From Byssothecium circinans (taxonomy: Eukaryota; Ascomycota; Dothideomycetes; Pleosporales; Massarinaceae): 64,000 bases of DNA. Under the pieces are notes generated by a model. It was not told the DNA's origin, ran no database searches, and was given only the letters and a program-made list of their open reading frames with translations. A program made the translations under genes and the position numbers. The DNA is taken from assembly GCA_010015675.1 (NCBI GenBank), contig ML976996.1:159736-223735 (forward strand), given 5' to 3'. Below are positions 54,686-64,000 of this stretch, piece by piece (the first letter of the stretch is position 1; the number at the start of each line of letters is the position of its first letter).

Positions 54686-56059
54686 TACGCGAGAAACAAA
54701 GGCTGCGGGGTTGGGTAAGATGGTAGAGCATACGTACCATGGACTAAATTGTTCTTATTACTGTCATCTTAGGTGTTAATGAATTTAGCGATGTATTGGT
54801 TAGCATTCTCTGAATAAGCTTACATCATGTCTATCGACTTCAGTGTTGTGATGATGTTTCTTTCCATTTGATAATCCTCCATTTGGTGACTTGGATTGAT
54901 CAACCTTTAACATTATTGATATGGGTCGACGTAGCTACTAGAGCTACTGGTAGTGAGCTGAACTGCCTCTATTTCACGCAGGGGAAATTTCGAATCGTCA
55001 ATTCCGAGTACCGCTGACCAGGCAGTTCACCAGTGGTCTGATGGCCCTCGGACTCGTACGGAGGTCGGCTGTTTAATAATTAGCTCCTGATACTGCTGAG
55101 CATGATAGCCATCAGCACTCTGATGTGAAATGTCACTCTCCGTGACAAATTGGAGCCATTCAATAGTTCAGATCGTCGGGAATCCTTGTTGATTTTCGTG
55201 CGCAGTTCGAAGGACTCCTACATAGCGTCTTTCGCTTGCTGTATCACCTATAAGCAACCGATTAGTAAGCCTATTGCTACAAGAATTATCCATGTCACCG
55301 TGAGTTCTCTTTCAAGCCATCTTCATCGCCAACGAAACACGTGAGATGATCTCAAGTGACCCAGATCTAGCAATGCTCAAGCGTTTGTAACCACGCGCCC
55401 CCTCGGAACGTCTGCCCACACAAGCTAAATCGGCACATTGGTAACGCTTGAGAAGCCATCGACTTACCGTCACTTTGAAAGCTGATTGCTTTGCACCGTG
55501 CCGAGGAGAAGTGACCTTGGTAAGAGCGCCTTTCGTAATTGCTACTCAAGTCAGGGGAACGCGACGAACATTACCACTCTACGAGTGACTAGGGAGTCGC
55601 GCCGTTTGTTGGCCTAGAAAAGAGTCCAGAAATGCCGATGCTAGCCTTCTATCCACAAGTGAATCTGCGGCGAACTTCGAAGCGTTTACGTAGCCTCTGT
55701 CGAAGGGCGGTACCATAGTTTCCAGCCGTGTTTCCTCATGCATTTAGCTCACTTTCACGGACAGGATGTGGTCTCGTGGAAGGTTCTCACGAGTTAAATC
55801 TTTGGTGACTCACGGGTCACGAGAAGTTTCTCGATCGCAGACTTCCAAATCACGCATCATTGTAAACACACTAGCCCTCAATGCAATTAGTATAAATACT
55901 TGTCTCCCTCTCCACTTACACTCTTTTGTATCAACACCGACAAGAGCTTCCGCTTGGTCAATCAGCGGATTTCCTTACAGTTCAATATCGAACCACGCCT
56001 CTCCACAACCTCCCTTATATCACTTCTCCTTCTTTGTCTTGCCATTGACATATCTTCCG
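54686..56059. other. intergenic, no gene seen
   Basis: 1.4 kb of spacer and leader. The last 200 bases are pyrimidine-rich, as before many fungal start codons. An upstream frame continuing from the 56060 gene to 55766 is judged leader, not protein. Confidence 0.4.
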
Positions 56060-56968
56060 ATGTCTACCGTAGGTTTTTCTTCCGGTAGTGGTGGTTACGG
56101 AGGCCCGCCGGGCGGCGGCGGTTCCAGAGGTGGCAGGGGCGGGTATGGGGGTGATGGTGGCCGCCCTCCGCGGAGACCAGACACTTCCGGCCTCAACAGT
56201 AAGGACGAGGTCAAGCGCCGTGCCATAAAGGGTCGGAATGAGGATCCTTCCCCGGGGTATATGGCGCACGACTGGGCAGCGTCATCGCTCACTCATTTCC
56301 TCCGAACGTACTACCCAAATGCGGAGCGCGACCCCAACTATAACTACGAGCCCGAGATCGAAGAAGCTCGGCGGATCGTATTAGCAATGGTAAGTTATCT
56401 TTTTCTCAAGACGCTACATCACATTCTAGAGAACGATTACTGACTATCTATCCAGGAGCAGTATGAATCGGAACAATCTGTTCATAGTTTAGTCCAGACA
56501 ATCATGGACCATGGCGAGGATCGATGGGACCAGCGGCCCTTTGCAATGGACCGCCATCTCTTGATCCTGATCTTGTACCGTGACTATCGATACCATGGAG
56601 GATTCTACCTACCAAACCTCCAAGAAGCCCGCGAGGCACGCATGATGGCTAGATCTCAGAACATGAACACCGTGTGGCCGCGATGGTAGGTATCACCGTA
56701 TGGTATTAATTGGACTCTCGTGACTGACAACATCAGGGGACTTGCCCCACATCCACGCGATATCGTGATACCTTCCGGCGGTACGGCAGGCTTCATCGGC
56801 GCCGGCCCGGCGGGGCACAACAATGCCGTTGGACATCCTCAGCCTCCGAATCCGTTTGGCGCGATCGGCGATCCGCGTCGAGGGCAAGGCGGTCGCGGCG
56901 GATGGCGGGGCGGGCGAGGCGTGCGAGGCGGTCATAGTGGAGGACGTGGTGGAAGTGGTGTGGATTAA
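56060..56968 (+). CDS. RGG-box protein
   Basis: Three exons (56060-56389, 56456-56685, 56737-56968) give 263 residues. The N-terminus is Gly-rich with RGG/GYGG repeats (SRGGRGGYGGDGGRPPRRP). The middle (about 65-185) is a helical region with AHDWAASSLTHFLRTYYPN and HLLILILYRDYRYHGGFYLP. The C-terminus returns to RGG repeats (GGRGGWRGGRGVRGGHSGG). RGG boxes bind RNA and drive phase separation, so an RNA-related role is likely. No RRM or KH domain is present. Intron 1 is GTAAGT...TCCAG and intron 2 is GTAGGT...CATCAG; both restore frame. Start at 56060 opens directly into MSTVGFSSGSGGYGG. Confidence 0.75.
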
Positions 56969-58618
56969 GGAATATCTGTGAGCGCCGGATGGCTTCGGGT
57001 AGCCTTCAGGCAAACCACGAGAGGTAAAAGGCGCTACGATTTGGACTTCTTTAATTTATATCGCATCGCGACGGCGCTTGGGGGACATTAGTCTAACGGT
57101 TATTCTTTCACAAAGTGGGCAATCACTTGGAACCAATCCTACCTTGTGTATATCCTTGCACATTGATGTAAATATCCCTTTGGTTTTTCCTACTAATATA
57201 CGTAACTTTAGACGATCCGTTCACAATGTCAACTTATAATATTAGCCCAACCGCATTAGCGACCGCGTCCTCCAAATAACGCTACCTTCATTATCCCGTT
57301 TCATTAAGGAACTTATAATAGATCTTTCTTTCCAGTGAGCGACCATGGCTGAAGAGCTTCGCGACACCATTTCCGTCGTTTGCGTATGTACGCTCGAGAG
57401 AATCAACTGTTAATCGGCATGTCAGAGGCTTCAATGCGTAAATTCAGTGGCTTATAACCTTCTCGGCCATCTAGCTGACGAGAGCAAAGATTTGTATGGC
57501 TGATGATTCGAAATGCGCACTATCTGTCTTTGCGTTGTTCTTGTCGACATCGATTTCCAGCTTTTCTTTGGACTCACGTTCGACACGAGTCACACAAGCC
57601 ATAACCGACCTTTCTGTCGTCAAAAGCGATTATTTTTAGTTGAGAAAGTGGGTGTAAAATCTTATACTATAGAAATGAAAGAATCAGCGCGTTGCGTGCG
57701 ATGAAAACGCGTTACGAGATGGATGAAAGATTGGAGTCGGTGAATTCAAAAGATCAAGCAAAAAAGAACGCCCTCGTTCATTAGCGTCGAACGCACGGTC
57801 ACACCCCTTATGCACGGTCAGTGAGTGTGGGTCATGTGGGGCGCGCCCGCATAAAAATTTGAAGAAAAATTTGACGAAAAATACAACAAAAACATACAAC
57901 AGCAGGTATTCCCCCGTGGTCACCCACCGGAGTACTAATCCGCCAGTATCTTGCTTATATATGGCTGAGCGGACGGGAAGCCTAGTTCTCAAGATCCTAT
58001 GGTCGTATGTGATATAAGACGGTTGCAAAGCGGTACAAGAAGCATTAGAACACCTATCCAGCTCACCTGTGTGGTGCTCCATGTCTTATTACGGTGCAGT
58101 ACCTAGAAGGCGAAGGTTACGAAGTGTTCAGAGGGTAGCGAGATGATAGACTCAAGGACTATCATAGAAAAGCAAAGGACAAGGATACCAGCCGTGTTCT
58201 ATGTTGAAATGAGGCTCTGAGTGAGTGGGAGAAAGTGATTGATTAAGTGATCGAGCAGCAACTACAGAGGAAGAATATATGAGGTGACGGTCACGTGATA
58301 TTCACGTAACTGAAGTCCGTCCTTACTAGGATCGTGCCTTCTCAAAACACACTTTTAATGAGTTGTTCCTCCCTTAAGCTTAATTCCTCCACGTGTACCT
58401 CTTATAAACAAGTGGTCAACAAGCTGTAGATAGGTTTAAATTAAGAAATATCTGTTAATGAATTGTTCTGAGAAGGTAGGATCCCTCTAAGGGTCTTCAA
58501 ACATTCTACTCTGGGAGCCTGACGTATCGCCAATTCATCTCATTTTGGGGCGCCAACCGCTGCCGGTTTCAATATCAAATACAGGCACTGGCAAGGTCGC
58601 GATAGAATTGCGGTCGAG
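56969..58618. other. intergenic, no gene seen
   Basis: 1.6 kb without a convincing gene. A 132-codon minus frame (57684-58082) includes a Phe-rich stretch from an A/T-rich run and is not called. No RNA gene recognised. Confidence 0.4.
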
Positions 58619-59348
58619 TTGGGCAAGGACCCGATGACCCGAATGCGTCATATTGCTGACGACGGTTGTGAGAAAATACCATTGCCGAAGGATGGTGTCC
58701 GCAAACCTCCAATAGACCATGAGTTCTTGCTTAATATGATCAGCTTCATACTTTACGAGGGTTTATCGATTGACCGCCGCAACGGCTATTATCAGCTCGT
58801 ACAGGGTATAGTTACCTTCCGGTATCCGGCACCAAAGCATACCATAGTACGTACACCCACCCAGTCATTGACGAGCAATATATGGACGAAGATGAGGATT
58901 ATATTGATATGATCAGTCGGCTACACACAGTCGCTTGCTATTTCCACAAGCTTTCGGAATGTAAATTTCCCAATGAATACCCAGGTCATCGCACAGAGCT
59001 GGAGAGGGAGCTGAGTATAGGCTTTCTAAGATCTACGGGACCCGTAACCTTGTGCGGCGTTGGATCTGGAAGAAGCTGGATTGGTGACTGTATTACGATG
59101 ATGACTTCTTAAAGTTTCTCGAGCACGGATACCGAGCATACGAGCAGCGGAAAGAGGAAGTTGAGAAAGTTGAGAAAGCTTTCCGAGAAGAATACCGAAG
59201 ATTGGTACATATGCAGCAGCAGCAGGAGCGGGAGGATGACGCTCATGATTTACAGGAGAGGAGGAGGATTCTAGAAGAGTTTGACAATGACAACGGTGAG
59301 TACGAAATTGTCGAGATCGTAAGGAAGAAGAAACGACGTGTGACGTGA
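58619..59348 (+). pseudogene. decayed uncharacterised protein, relative of 35.5-kb locus
   Basis: Three frames must be combined. The first reads HEFLLNMISFILYEGLSID. The next reads YMDEDEDYIDMISRLHTVAC and FPNEYPGHRTELEREL. The last reads LSKIYGTRNLVRRWIWKKLD, then a TGA near 59086, then YYDDDFLKFLEHGYRAYEQR, a Glu/Gln-rich coiled coil and EIVEIVRKKKRRVT before the stop at 59346. At least two frameshifts and one stop are needed, so it looks dead. It shares W-x2-KK-x-D and EIVEIVRKKK with 35532-36232. No known domain. Confidence 0.5.
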
Positions 59349-61528
59349 AGGATGTTGAATCTTCTAGCTTGTGAACCACATGGATATGGTGGATACCGAA
59401 GGGTGATGAAGGGAATTGGAAAGGAATCGTCATATTCCGCAGAAGGACATCTGGGGAACCCTTCAGACTCGACAGCCAAAAGATAATTGACCTCGTGAGA
59501 TTTTGTATTCCCTTTCTATTGCTAAAATTGAAATACGTGAGGAAGACGTTTCTGGCAACTCAATCATTTCTTTCAAAAGTTGTTTCAAATGCTGTGAACG
59601 GATATCTCGAGTAATAATAGCGCCGTTTACTTTCTTCACTTTCCTCAGTTTTTATAGCTACAGAGGCCGGTCCGTTGTTTTGTTAATTTGCTTCCTATTC
59701 CTCCATAGTAAATACATAATTTTCACTATAACGATTTTCGCCTTGTTTTTGAACAGGCCACAGGACGTTCCCGCGCCACCCGCCAAGCATCTTCAGTTTC
59801 ACATGTAGAAGTAAGTGTTCAGGATGAACCGCTATCACGTGGTGCCCACCTACAAGATGACAGAGATAACGAGGAGGGTTCCAGAATTGGATACCAATCT
59901 AAAAGTGGACTTAGATGATGTAGTACTAATATGCAAATGTGGGGAGAGGATTATGGGAGGGTTTAGAGTGAGGTAGCTCATGATTTGAAGTAGGAGGGTA
60001 GTAGTGGAGTTGCGATTCGTGGGTGTGCTATGCTTGACTGCCGTCAACACTAACGCCATATCTGTAAGAATGAAGATTTAGGATAGACTCGAATCAGTGA
60101 TTCAGCTTTGATAAGGCAAATAGATGTGCGCAGATGTGTATACACAACGATCCAAGGGAAGAAGTGTCGTGTGTGAAGGGGCTGAGACGTTGACACTGAC
60201 GCGTTTCAACATCAACATGACACTTTGGCTTATACAGTAATCCTCTGAGGCACCTAAAGCTATTATTGTGACCATAGAACGTTTTCTCAACTTTCCTTTC
60301 ACTGGCACTTTCCCGACTCCGCATTCTTCCATTCTTAGCTGGATCTCACTCTTGTTTTCTCCGTCAAATTCTTCTTCCAACCCGATCTGCTCAACAATCA
60401 CTTTAACCCTATTGAACCCCTTATTTATAAATACGTCAAAGTATTTGTGGTGCCGTTGAGTCAGCAATACTTCGCATAAGTGAGACGCGCTACGCCACAT
60501 TGTGATACAACTAACCCTTGTGGCTTATGATACCGATTTTAACCGACTTCCAAGGCTCAAAATGAGGCCAACAACGGAAGGTATAGACGGCCCGATAGTA
60601 AAACGATTGAAACGTCGGCACCGTTTAGTGTTGGCCCGCGCGGGGAAGAATAAAGAAGAATTCTAGAAAGATGTTGAACTTCAAAACCTACCCGACTGAA
60701 CTTAATCTGCAGCTAGCATTCCGATATAAATTTCAAAGATTCAATAGCTACAGTGCAGTGCTTTTTGTACGACGTTCAAAGAAAGTCAAGGACATTCGCA
60801 TAGATTGCAGCAAAGTCTCAGGTGAACGCAAATACCAAGTGGATCTCGGTGTACTCCATATCCGACCCTGGGTCCCTTACCCATCCACGCGAAAGGTGCT
60901 CATCAGACAGAGGGTATGCCAGCTATCTGGTCCGAAATACATCGCTTCCTTACCTGTGGTTATTTCTAGATTACGCAAGCAATGCTATGGGCTTTGCCTC
61001 TCACGCCCTCATGGATTTGCTCAGGGAGCCGGGCCTCCTGACAGTATTCCATGTTCATAACCTTGGTCTAGCTACTAGGTAGTTGTGCTGATATTACAGC
61101 TCTTCCTTGGTTCATACTTGCCTCTTGATCTATTTGAACATCTGCGTCCCCCGCACTTAGTCTTTCTTCTCTTTAGCGCTTCTCATTGATTTCGATTTAT
61201 TTGACAGACTCAACCATCCCGTCGCGACATCGAAATATTGACTACTCCCTCGCCAACAAAGACCTCCTCCAACCACCAATCATCTGGAGACCTTCTCTTG
61301 CATAACGACGCATAGCCAATTACCAGCGACTTTGGACCTCTGATCTCTAAAAGACCTCTTATCGAATACCATAAGCGATTTTGATTTCTTAAATATGCAT
61401 ACTCTCGCGCCTGATACTTGATGCCATCTGGATTGACGTTGCCTTCCGCAAGCGACACCACTACTCTTTCAGGGTGAACTCAACGACCGCATGACGGTGC
61501 AGCGACCCTCCAAGCAACATCAACGTGC
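59349..61528. other. intergenic, one possible coding fragment
   Basis: On the minus strand at 60500-60102 a 132-codon frame contains FDVFINKGFNRVKVIVEQIG and LEEEFDGENKSEIQLRMEEC, which look protein-like and end in a basic KGKLRKRSMVTIIAL. No partner exon or start context is convincing, so it may be a gene fragment. Other frames (60671-61082, 61210-61461) are not supported. Confidence 0.35.
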
Positions 61529-61618
61529 ATGACACTGCACTATATCTATACCCAGTACTACTATAGTCGAAGCGCGGTCGTATCTCTATTCGTCGGTAAC
61601 GGCCAGTTCTTCAACACA

Positions 61619-62575
61619 ATGAACGCCACTGCAACAATCCGTGCGTCTATTACCAGCACATCAGGCTTATCCCTCCACACCGGACGTCTCTCTCAGCTGA
61701 AAGAATGGCCAAACTTCACTTCCGTCGAACTTGAACGCGCATGGAAGGCAGATTCCGACGCCGTCTCTATCAAACCTGGCTCATATATCGATCTCGATAC
61801 AGGGCAGAGTCAGAAGTCACAACTACGGCGAATGTTCACAACTTTCCCGTACCGAGATTCAGCATGGCTAGTAGCTGTAGGCTATGTCTTGGGCGCCATT
61901 TTATTTGTGATCAACTCCTTTTTCGGACTCCTGCCGCTCATTGCGCCCAGCCTAACTTTTGAGACTGAAGGCACTATCGGGCTACAGACGACGCTCATCA
62001 CCGGCCTTATCTTCTTCCTGGTCGCGGGTTTTCTGGATGTGAAGAGCGCACCGAATGCCAATCGCGACGCCGTCAAAGTCGCGCAGGACAAGCAACAACT
62101 ACACCAGCCAGCCGTACTCGGTAGTAGAGATTGGGCGAAGGTGCCCAAACCGGGAAAGTACTCAGAGCTTCTGGCAAAAAATGTTTCCTTTCAGGCTGCT
62201 TTGGTCCAACTCACGGGCACGATCTTTCTTGCTCTAGCGGCGGTGACAGGGTTCCCAGGTGTTACGGATGCCGAAGGACCTTACTATGCTACCTTTGTGT
62301 ATGGTCCTACTTTCGTTGGGGGTCTGCTCTTCTGGGTTGCGAACGCTATGCTTCTTCTCGGAACTGAGCAGGATAAGTGGTGGAGACCAAAGCCTACCAG
62401 CGTTGGGTGGCATGCCGCGCTTCAGAGTACAGGAGGTGGATTTTTGTTCATGATGATCGGAGTCTTTCTGCTGGCTGGAATGACTCTAGCTGCTGCTTGG
62501 GTGACGATGATTGGGAGCTCGATGTTCATGATTGGATGTATCTTGGGGTGGTATGTTAGTATGGCAGTATGCTAA
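61619..62575 (+). CDS. six-span integral membrane protein
   Basis: Single exon. ATG 61619 (MNATATIRASITS) gives 318 residues; an in-frame ATG at 61529 would add 30. About 90 polar residues precede six hydrophobic spans: AWLVAVGYVLGAILFVINSF, LQTTLITGLIFFLVAGFL, AALVQLTGTIFLALAAVTGF, FVYGPTFVGGLLFWVANAML, FLFMMIGVFLLAGMTLAAA and MIGSSMFMIGCILGWYVS. A cytosolic or luminal loop after span 2 carries KVPKPGKYSELLAKN. The arrangement resembles fungal integral membrane proteins of unknown function, with no transporter signature recognised. The frame ends normally at 62575. Confidence 0.75.
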   Translation: MNATATIRASITSTSGLSLHTGRLSQLKEWPNFTSVELERAWKADSDAVSIKPGSYIDLDTGQSQKSQLRRMFTTFPYRDSAWLVAVGYVLGAILFVINSFFGLLPLIAPSLTFETEGTIGLQTTLITGLIFFLVAGFLDVKSAPNANRDAVKVAQDKQQLHQPAVLGSRDWAKVPKPGKYSELLAKNVSFQAALVQLTGTIFLALAAVTGFPGVTDAEGPYYATFVYGPTFVGGLLFWVANAMLLLGTEQDKWWRPKPTSVGWHAALQSTGGGFLFMMIGVFLLAGMTLAAAWVTMIGSSMFMIGCILGWYVSMAVC

Positions 62576-63452
62576 ACCAATATCACGCCCGATATCACGA
62601 TTCACTAGTAAGCAAAAGAATTAAAAATTAGACTAGGCAAACTTGGGCCGTGCTCGATGTTTCAACATTCGGAGGGGTCGCACTGCTTGTATGTACCCAT
62701 TATGTTCGTGACACGCATCACGCCTCCCAGAGCACGTCTTCTTACATTGTTGAGTTGATTACCACACCCTAGCAGGCTGTCCAATGCATATTTAGACGCC
62801 CCTATACCTTTCGCGGAACGAAACATATGGTGATTGATCCCACTATTCGCGTCACTTGTTTAGCGTCCTGCGTATTAATGGTTGAATCTGGAGGCTCACC
62901 CACATGATCCGACAGTCGCCCAAGAACCACGGCTTTTTGTTAGATCCCACGGTTCCTCTTCAGCACTAGTATAAAAAAACCGGGCTGGCTTCGCGGGTGC
63001 AGCTTCATCCATCGCCGACAAATAAGGTTTTGCTGAACTTCATCGCAACATCACACGAGCCTTCAATAAATGCACTGCTTCGTATTATGCAAAGGATTAT
63101 TTCCGCAATTTGGAGTCTTATATTTGCTTAATACCTCGTTGGTGGGGGTTCGTGTTGAGAAAGTCAGTGATGCATTCCAAGCCACTTGTATGGTTCGGCA
63201 ACGTTCGCTTTTTCTCAATTGAAGGTGGTAACACGATATTCAACGTGATTTATAGCACACTAAGTGGGCAGAAATTTTATTGAATAGTATATAAAGACTC
63301 TATCTCTCCTCGAACTCTTCGCATTCGGAGACACGCCTGTCCAAATATCGCCTTCACCTAAAACAATTATTTCCCTGAAAGTCGGAGACAATCACTTCCG
63401 CACAATACAACCACCTTAGCCAGAGAACCTACCAAAACAAGCCGCTATCAAG
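62576..63452. other. intergenic, no gene seen
   Basis: Spacer and upstream region of the last gene. A TATATAAAG-type TATA box (gtatataaagactc) lies near 63288, about 160 bp before the ATG at 63453. Confidence 0.45.
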
Positions 63453-64000
63453 ATGCCAAGCCAAATCTCAATCAAGGGCCTTTTCGTCAGCGCTTTGGCA
63501 TTCTTCGCCATAGCACAAGCAGCACGAGTTCCTCCTGGCCAAGCGCTTCCTTCACAATCTTCCTCCCTAAACCTGAGTGCCCTCACTAGTGGGTCACTTG
63601 GAGATACAGCTGCGACGACCTTATTAGTGGACGGCATTCTTGCGGAAAGTAACAAGACAGTCAATACTTCTCCAGCATCATCCGAAACCTCCGACACCAG
63701 CGAAGCCGACCAGGAGAAGAAAGATCATCACAATCAGCAGAACGGCGTTGTTGTTGGTGCAACTATGGGAAGCGCAATCACCTCTGGCCTCACTTCCGCT
63801 AAAGATGGCCCAACAGCGGCACTTTGCGAAGCCGTTGTTAGGGGAGCTACCACAGCCTTATCTTCAGAAGCCGGGTTGTTGATCGGGGACGCACTGAATC
63901 CGCCACATGAAAGAAATGAAGAGAAGCCCAATAGTACATCAACTGCGCCAAACACCTCCTCTTCCGCGGAACCCATGTCGTCGCATGGCAGCAAATTTGG
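63453..64000 (+). CDS. secreted protein, 3' end beyond window
   Basis: The frame opens at ATG 63453 and stays open to the last base (182 full codons), so the gene is partial. It begins with a signal peptide (MPSQISIKGLFVSALAFFAIAQAA). The mature part is rich in Ser, Thr and Asn with several Asn-x-Ser/Thr sites. A middle Gly/Ala-rich, weakly hydrophobic stretch contains NGVVVGATMGSAITSGL and GATTALSSEAGLLIGDAL. Only one cysteine is seen so far. No known domain; a small secreted or wall-associated protein is the best guess. Introns beyond the window cannot be judged. Confidence 0.65.
   Translation, partial: MPSQISIKGLFVSALAFFAIAQAARVPPGQALPSQSSSLNLSALTSGSLGDTAATTLLVDGILAESNKTVNTSPASSETSDTSEADQEKKDHHNQQNGVVVGATMGSAITSGLTSAKDGPTAALCEAVVRGATTALSSEAGLLIGDALNPPHERNEEKPNSTSTAPNTSSSAEPMSSHGSKF

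Noticed and set aside
60102..60500. 132-codon minus-strand frame as a gene
   Set aside because: Part of it looks protein-like, but the ends do not and no partner exons were found; it is kept only as a possible fragment.
1..64000. CRISPR arrays, bacterial operons or riboswitches
   Set aside because: The window is eukaryotic (spliced genes, LTR elements); no regularly spaced short repeats of that type are present.

Overview
The window looks like a chromosome segment from a filamentous ascomycete, most likely a Dothideomycete. Introns are short (about 45-110 nt), GT-AG, with CTAAC/CTGAC-type branch points. The genes are characteristic fungal families: 2EXR proteins, Zn2Cys6 regulators, a UstYa oxidase, and Ser/Thr-rich secreted proteins. 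Gene-dense DNA of balanced composition is broken by an AT-rich block of transposon relics with RIP-like C-to-T decay. All exon models were built by hand from splice signals and reading-frame continuity. Family names rest on recognised motifs, not on searches.

Layout. 1-8.4 kb: a 2EXR-like gene, a secreted hydrolase-like protein, ribosomal protein uL14 (RPL23) with four exons, and a Ser/Thr-rich secreted protein. 9-16.5 kb: four more 2EXR-type paralogues that share one intron position. 17.9-19.8 kb: an intact RING-H2 protein and a broken RING copy beside a 49-nt poly-C run. 20.3-30 kb: a carbon-metabolism group with an L-arabinitol/polyol dehydrogenase divergent from a dihydroxyacetone-synthase-type transketolase, two convergent paralogous fungal transcription factors (one without the zinc cluster), and a damaged xylose reductase.

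31-34.5 kb is the most interesting part. A UstYa-family (DUF3328) oxidase lies divergent from a small secreted precursor. The precursor has three near-identical peptide repeats, each preceded by Lys-Arg, and the repeats are encoded by duplicated exon-intron units. This has the hallmarks of a minimal dikaritin-type fungal RiPP locus. A roughly 200-bp tandem repeat lies between the two genes.

35.5-37.5 kb: a decayed gene and a single-pass membrane protein. 39.9-53 kb: a nested transposon block holding a young Ty1/copia element (157-bp LTRs differing at one base, TTATA target duplication), a solo LTR, two pogo/Fot1-like relics and a small inverted-repeat insertion, all in AT-rich relic DNA bounded by a 29-bp inverted repeat. 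53.9-64 kb: an Arg/Pro-rich disordered protein, an RGG-box protein, a pseudogene related to the one at 35.5 kb, a six-span membrane protein, and a secreted protein that runs off the end. No tRNA, rRNA or CRISPR array was recognised.
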